Assembly: GCA_018663565.1 (NCBI GenBank)
Contig: JABJQE010000022.1
Location: forward strand, 1-5,989
Length of the DNA stretch: 5,989 nucleotides
Direction of reading: 5' to 3'
Source of the DNA: Phycisphaerae bacterium
GTDB lineage: Bacteria > Planctomycetota > Phycisphaerae > Phycisphaerales > SM1A02
Of the stretch, positions 4,281-5,989 are shown one piece after another. Under the pieces are notes generated by a model. That model was not told the DNA's origin, did no database searches, and saw only the letters and a program-made list of their open reading frames with translations. The translations under genes were made by a program, and so were the position numbers. The first letter of the stretch is position 1; the number at the start of each line of letters is the position of its first letter.

Positions 4281-5989
4281 AAGGTCGAGGCACTCCGAGA
4301 GGAACTCAAGACACGCCGCAGATGTTTCAAGACAGCCTTCAATGTCATCTTGCTGATCGGCGGTCGCCACCATATCTCACCAGTACCCGATGGTGATCGC
4401 TCGCCTACTCGTCGAACACGGCCGGGCAGGGACTGCATCATCTGAAGCAGTTCAACCGGCTGCGACGTCTGCAGCACCAAGTCGGCATCCCGACGAAGAA
4501 TTGCAGTGACCGAGACATTGCCAAGCAGTACGCCAAGCTCGCAGCATGCCCGAAGCCGAGCGGCCGGAGCAGGTATTGGTCCATATGCGCTGTGCAGGTC
4601 GGTCATGACCTGATCGATACCTGATGCATTTCGCGCTTGACACAATCGGCGATAGCCATCGAGGCGGCGAGCGTCCCCAGGAATCCACGCCTCTGGGAAG
4701 TAGCCGGTCCACCCCACGTCTAGCAGAGCCGGCTTGTCTTGCGGCCCGCGGCCAGACTTCAGATCGTCAACTGCCTGCTCAAGCAACCGGCAGTACAACT
4801 CGTATCCCACCGCCGCTATATGCCCGGATTGTTCAGGACCAAGCAGGTTCCCAGCCCCGCGAAGTTCAAGGTCACGCAGCGCGATACGAAAGCCCGCCCC
4901 AAGCATAGAGAACGACTCGACGGCCTGCAGTCGTCGCTTGGCCTCAGGCCGCACGTTTCGGGTCGTGGGCAGCAGCAGGTAACAGTAGGCCCGGTGCCTC
5001 GAGCGACCAACACGACCGCGGAGCTGATGAAGGTCCGCAAGTCCGAACCGGTCGGCATCGTTGATAATGATGGTGTTGGCATTGGGGATGTCGATGCCAG
5101 ACTCAATGATCGTCGTGGCCACCAATATGTCTACTTCATGCCGCATGAATGCCAACATGGTGCGTTCAAGTTCTTTCGGTGACATTTGCCCGTGACCAGT
5201 GACGATCTTGGCATCTGGGACCAATCGGTGAATGGCATCTGCAATGTCGTCAAGATCCCGCACCCTGTTGTGGACGACAAACACTTGCCCTTCGCGGGCG
5301 AGTTCTCGCTGCAAGGCTGCCCGCAAGCGATGTTCGTTCCACGGCATCACTTCGGTTACCACTGCCCTGCGGTCCACTGGCGCCGTCTGCAAACTACTAA
5401 TGTCGCGAAGTCCCATCATTGACATATGAAGCGTCCGCGGGATGGGCGTGGCGGTCATGGTCAGCACATCAACCGTTGCGCGAAGCTGCAAGAGCCGTTG
5501 CTTGTGCTCCACGCCAAACCGCTGCTCTTCATCAATCACGACAAGACCAAGATCCTTGAAGTGCACATCCTTACTGAGCAGCCGGTGCGTACCGACAAGC
5601 ACATCCACCTCACCCGCTACGAGCGCGGCAAGAACCTCCCGCTGCTCAGCAGGCGTCTTGAACCGGCTCATTGATTCGACGCGGAACGGATACCCCGCAA
5701 AGCGGTTTCTAAATGTACGCTCGTGCTGCTCGGCAAGCACAGTGGTCGGCACCAAGATGGCGGCCTGCCGCCCTGCTGCCGCCGTGCGAAACGCTGCTCG
5801 AATCGCTACCTCGGTTTTCCCAAATCCAACGTCACCGCACACCAGCCGATCCATCGGCCGAGGGTGCTGCATATCTGTTTCAACGGCTGCAAATGCTGAC
5901 GCCTGGTCACGGGTCGGTTCCCACGGGAAGGCCGCCTCGAACTCCTGTTGCCAATCGCTATCCGCCGGGCATGCCACGCCAACCCGCTC
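4277..5989 (-). CDS. mfd: Transcription-repair coupling factor Mfd, C-terminal half; 5' end outside window
   Basis: Mfd is a DNA translocase that displaces RNA polymerase stalled at lesions and recruits UvrA/UvrB for transcription-coupled repair. The frame is open at the right edge: codons for ERVG precede the GTG at 5977, so that codon is internal, and about 570 residues are visible. Counted from the valine at 5977, seen motifs are Walker A GDVGFGKT (48-55), GTHRLL (129-134), DEEQRFG (149-155), TATPIPRTLHMSMMGLRDIS (175-194), ATTIIESGIDIPNANTIII (287-305) and LRGRVGRS (319-326). The GLRDIS and RGAGNLLGPEQSGHI (373-387) stretches separate Mfd from RecG. The C-terminal regulatory (TRCF) domain follows, around RRLDGYRRLCQAR (437-449) and YGPIPAPAARLR (465-476). 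The family usually has 1,050-1,200 residues, so the UvrB-like and RNA polymerase-interacting regions lie outside. The stop overlaps the next gene's start. Confidence 0.98.
   Translation of the reverse strand, partial: ERVGVACPADSDWQQEFEAAFPWEPTRDQASAFAAVETDMQHPRPMDRLVCGDVGFGKTEVAIRAAFRTAAAGRQAAILVPTTVLAEQHERTFRNRFAGYPFRVESMSRFKTPAEQREVLAALVAGEVDVLVGTHRLLSKDVHFKDLGLVVIDEEQRFGVEHKQRLLQLRATVDVLTMTATPIPRTLHMSMMGLRDISSLQTAPVDRRAVVTEVMPWNEHRLRAALQRELAREGQVFVVHNRVRDLDDIADAIHRLVPDAKIVTGHGQMSPKELERTMLAFMRHEVDILVATTIIESGIDIPNANTIIINDADRFGLADLHQLRGRVGRSRHRAYCYLLLPTTRNVRPEAKRRLQAVESFSMLGAGFRIALRDLELRGAGNLLGPEQSGHIAAVGYELYCRLLEQAVDDLKSGRGPQDKPALLDVGWTGYFPEAWIPGDARRLDGYRRLCQARNASGIDQVMTDLHSAYGPIPAPAARLRACCELGVLLGNVSVTAILRRDADLVLQTSQPVELLQMMQSLPGRVRRVGERSPSGTGEIWWRPPISKMTLKAVLKHLRRVLSSSRSASTL

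Noticed and set aside
3574..4356. A 260-codon open frame on the plus strand opposite the membrane-protein gene
   Set aside because: Its product is an Arg/Ser/Thr/Pro-rich string with no domain or hydrophobic pattern, typical of the antisense of a GC-rich membrane gene. The minus frame has coherent transmembrane segments and an ATGA start.
4281..4373. ATG at 4373 as the membrane-protein start
   Set aside because: It would overlap the mfd 3' end by 97 nt and add a non-hydrophobic leader; the ATG at 4280 gives the usual ATGA overlap and begins directly at the first membrane segment.
4739..5182. Plus-strand open frames opposite mfd
   Set aside because: No recognisable motif, and the minus strand carries uninterrupted conserved Mfd helicase motifs over the same bases.

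Overview
The window is a stretch of bacterial housekeeping chromosome, moderately GC-rich by eye, with two convergent gene blocks meeting at about 2740-2830. The lineage is not fixed by any single marker. The order L25, pth, rpsF, ssb, rplI, the acidic tails on the ribosomal proteins and a stand-alone NrdJ-type C-terminal domain fit Planctomycetota (Phycisphaerae-like) best. That placement is an inference of low to moderate confidence.

Forward block (2-2737): the 3' part of the bL25/CTC gene (rplY), then peptidyl-tRNA hydrolase (pth), ribosomal protein bS6 (rpsF), single-stranded DNA-binding protein (ssb) and ribosomal protein bL9 (rplI). The first three are tightly packed, with gaps of 21 and 1 nt. 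There are gaps of 87 nt before ssb (possible weak promoter) and 101 nt before rplI (RNA-structure candidate overlapping the ribosome binding site). The block serves translation (5S rRNA binding, peptidyl-tRNA recycling, 30S and 50S proteins) plus replication and repair through SSB. The rpsR gene, often found between ssb and rplI, is absent here.

Junction (2738-2830): a 22-bp-arm inverted repeat with a 6-nt loop lies between the convergent gene ends. It is probably a shared bidirectional terminator.

Reverse block (5989 down to 2831): the C-terminal half of the transcription-repair coupling factor Mfd enters from the right edge. It overlaps by ATGA a gene for an unrecognised protein of about ten membrane segments. 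After a 136-nt gap comes a 132-aa protein equivalent to the C-terminal domain of B12-dependent (class II) ribonucleotide reductase.

I found no mobile element, CRISPR array, tRNA or rRNA gene, phage gene or defence system. The points most worth a second look are the stand-alone NrdJ C-terminal domain, the possible switch-like leader of rplI, the unidentified membrane protein coupled to mfd, and the long symmetrical hairpin.
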